From Ciona savignyi (Eukaryota > Chordata > Ascidiacea > Phlebobranchia > Cionidae): DNA of 64,000 nucleotides. A program made the translations under genes and the position numbers. The notes below the pieces were generated by a model. The model did no database searches and was not told where the DNA came from. It saw nothing but the letters and a program-made list of their open reading frames with translations. Shown here in pieces: positions 62,301 through 64,000 of this stretch. Each line of letters begins with the position of its first letter. Position 1 is the stretch's first letter. The DNA is taken from NCBI GenBank assembly GCA_000149265.1, contig CH003106.1, positions 1,035,518-1,099,517 of the forward strand, in the 5' to 3' direction.

Positions 62301-62671
62301 ACATAAATATATTCTACACTTTGCAGCCCGATGTTCATATTGAAGAGGACTCGTTAAACCGACCTTTACCATTTAATTATCATGAAGGGTTGGCCACAAC
62401 TATTACCGGCAATTATGATCTCAGTAAGAACTATGTTTTGCACATCCATCCAAGACATGCAGTGCGACTAAATCCGAAACTCGGCTTTGTTTACACGGAT
62501 ACGGAAGAGGAAGTCAGACGGAAAGACACCAGTTATGGCGCTGCAGCGCGAATAGCGTATTTCGGGTCGCCAGATCTGATTTTTAAACCGGGCGAGAAGA
62601 CTTTTGAGCGAATTCCAACGATAAAAGTGAAGCCTTTGCCCAAGATTGAACCTGACAATGGAAAAGAGTAA
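59308..62671 (+). CDS. DXD glycosyltransferase of the Gly_transf_sug / A4GALT-like type, complete, 393 aa
   Basis: Type II Golgi-type glycosyltransferase related to alpha-1,4-galactosyl/N-acetylglucosaminyl transferases. Five exons: 59308-59749, 59858-59943, 60339-60475, 61812-61983, 62327-62671; phases 1, 0, 2, 0 all agree. The ATG opens MLSRYRTCILLCVVLFNVCW, a signal anchor with almost no cytosolic tail. The catalytic region starts near 103: VPNIFHLVRIGD, FLTLRSMASVQQP and IYIYYSTTIPTG (nucleotide-sugar side), then RTDIIRFTKLLVHGGIYVDN with the metal-binding D201-N-D203 and DVILLKNFDPLR. INDGIMLVEPHSPF and ISYAQDGLHAFYRKN follow. The C-terminal exon (114 aa) carries AVRLNPKLGFVYTD and ends in a Lys/Glu-rich tail. 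The donor and acceptor cannot be assigned. The HGGIYVDND block is intact, so activity is likely. Intron 3 holds a 30-bp minisatellite. Confidence 0.89.
59980..60225 (+). mobile_element. Family B tRNA-derived SINE in glycosyltransferase intron 2
   Basis: gttgaaactagtcgctagct, tgagtctttaggcaagaacc, gatgatctgacgattgctcc and ttttccattcacggggaaaa appear in family order. Confidence 0.75.
60550..60770. repeat. Family C dispersed repeat
   Basis: gaacaaataaaaggtggaaa, gtgggtcagggtgtttcgga, gtttaggacacggttagttt and tctctttccctcctttaagt fit the family order. It directly precedes the minisatellite. Confidence 0.55.
60799..61215. repeat. 30-bp minisatellite, about 14 units, in glycosyltransferase intron 3
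   Basis: The unit is gattgcatgcctaattccca plus ttttttaaaa. Units differ mainly at one site (aattccc or aatttcc, with aagttccc-type variation in the first). Because 30 is a multiple of 3 and the unit lacks stops in one frame per strand, both strands show long open frames (DCMPNFHFLK on plus, MQSFKKWKLG on minus). These are artefacts. The core gcatgc is palindromic. Confidence 0.96.
61610..61722 (+). mobile_element. Family B SINE, 3' end only
   Basis: tagctccgattaccggacgg, gatgatcagacgatttcccg and ccaataacgagataaacatg match the family tail. It ends 90 bp before exon 4 of the glycosyltransferase. Confidence 0.7.
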
Positions 62672-64000
62672 AAGGTCCATGTTAACTGAACCTTTGTACT
62701 TTATGATAAATACATACTTTATGATAAATACATGCTTACAAGACGCAATTTAAATATCTATCCTGTTGATTTTATCTTACATTAGTGTTAAAAGTCGTGC
62801 AGGTACACATATACCTACACTGTACCTAACCAAAAAAATAAGAATCTAATATGTTATTGGATGACCAAGTTTCATATAAAGAATGATATAAAGGTGACAA
62901 GTTTGTTAATTGTGTCGTCGTTGTGATTATCGGAAGAGCAGAACGGACATGTTGGTCAGAACTTTAACAGTGCAAAATTTCGGTGACTTGATTGCCTATT
63001 TTGCAGTTTCATAACTTCTCTGCGTAATATACATTCAGGGTCATAAATGTAATATTTTTTCTACACAGTTACGAAAATTCAAATATTATAAATAATACAC
63101 TGTTAATGGGGTTTGTACAAATACATTCAGCTTAAAATTAAGGCACAGAGACTATAGTAGTATGGCCATAGTTGTGAAATACAAATATAAGTAATAATAT
63201 ATTAACATAAGCCTTTGTGGCGAAACGCAGCCGTTTGATTTTCTAATTTTGCTATATAACTATAAAAGAACTTATAAATTTACACAATATTTAGTTGGAT
63301 AACCAGTAAAGCAGACAGCTAATGTGCACACACTCGTTAAATCATTGATATATTATAAACCTTTTTTCGGCATAGAACAGTAGACAATATTTACACTTTG
63401 ACCTTTTGGAGTTTTGCATACATTTACACATTGAAAGACTTATTGCAAAAAACTTTATATCCCCTTCTTATTTAAACCAGGAAAAGACAAAACTACGGAT
63501 AATTTTAATAAACTTCAAAGAATAGTCTCTCTATAATTTGGTAAATGATTATGTGGACTATGGTGCGAAACAATATATGTGAGATAATCATGGATTGTAT
63601 AAGAATCATCCAAAATTGCGGATGTGCTGGGAATGACAAAACAATCATAGATCGTATTATATCGTCTTTGCAATGGTGGGTTTGTTTGGTGGGATTATAC
63701 AGAACAGTTAGATGAAGTTAGAGACATATACGACAGTAAGAGGTAGTAAGAGACATGTATGCGAAAGTTACGGTATTTATGCACACACCAATGACGTATA
63801 AAGAGATAAGGTACGACGGTAAAATATTAATTGAAAAGAAGTATTGATTCAATACCCAAACAGATGCGCTCTTAAATGGTACCACTTAAAATATTGCGCT
63901 GTCAAGTTACCGGGGACAAGAGTGGTGTTTTTTATTTTTCAAAGTTTTTCTTCTTAATATCACATACCCAGCAGTTCTTGTGAAATATAGAAGTTTTAAT
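62672..64000. other. Spacer downstream of the DXD glycosyltransferase
   Basis: It has an 18-bp tandem pair (ctttatgataaatacata, twice, near 62698-62733), then the right copy of the duplicated segment. No exon is seen up to the window edge. Confidence 0.65.
63020..63912 (+). repeat. Right copy of the diverged direct duplication
   Basis: It begins with a ctctgcgtaatatacattca phrase (ctctgcgtaatacacattca on the left) and ends at aaaatattgcgctgtcaagt. Several indels separate it from 58290-59075, so the duplication is not recent. Confidence 0.85.

Overview
This window is nuclear DNA from an invertebrate chordate, most likely an ascidian of the Ciona type. The basis is AT-rich sequence, GT-AG introns, a clear ortholog of the vertebrate FERM proteins FRMD4A/B, and dense tRNA-derived SINEs and short DNA transposons. 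The species call is inference. There are no operons, CRISPR arrays, rRNA genes or intact tRNA genes. Exon models were assembled by hand from splice signals, reading-phase agreement and family similarity.

Left third, minus strand: a 5'-complete, 3'-truncated FRMD4-type gene fills 408-22268. Its 18 coding exons all join in phase, giving 696 codons: an N-terminal FERM domain, the conserved FRMD4/CUPID-type helical region, and the start of the Ser/Pro-rich tail. The last exons lie beyond the left edge.

Middle: 22269-34294 is mostly non-coding and repeat-rich. It holds a possible small secreted cationic peptide gene (29781-30317), a tandem array built from SINE sequence (about 31117-31405) and a deleted piggyBac-like element (31790-32672). 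At 34295-37959 (+) lies a membrane-anchored protein with the C-terminal domain of short-chain collagen C4-like proteins but no Gly-X-Y repeat.

Right half: two beta-1,3-galactosyltransferase-family (GT31) genes lie head to head, at 39067-45180 (-) and 48905-53262 (+). Both are complete type II membrane proteins (462 and 440 aa) and share intron positions and a 232-nt exon, so they are paralogs. The minus copy keeps DDD and DDV at the motif sites; the plus copy has DDN and DAV and may be a pseudoenzyme. Next come the 3' exons of an unrecognised membrane protein (55233-58198, -) and a complete 5-exon DXD glycosyltransferase of the Gly_transf_sug/A4GALT-like type (59308-62671, +; 393 aa). The non-coding DNA upstream of that gene recurs downstream of it (58290-59075 versus 63020-63912), so another gene copy may begin just beyond the right edge.

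Shared theme: three secretory-pathway glycosyltransferase genes cluster in the last 25 kb, as expected of a lineage-specific glycan-gene expansion. Introns and spacers are filled with two Pol III SINE families, hAT-like short elements, a third GGGTTAG-rich repeat family and several minisatellites.
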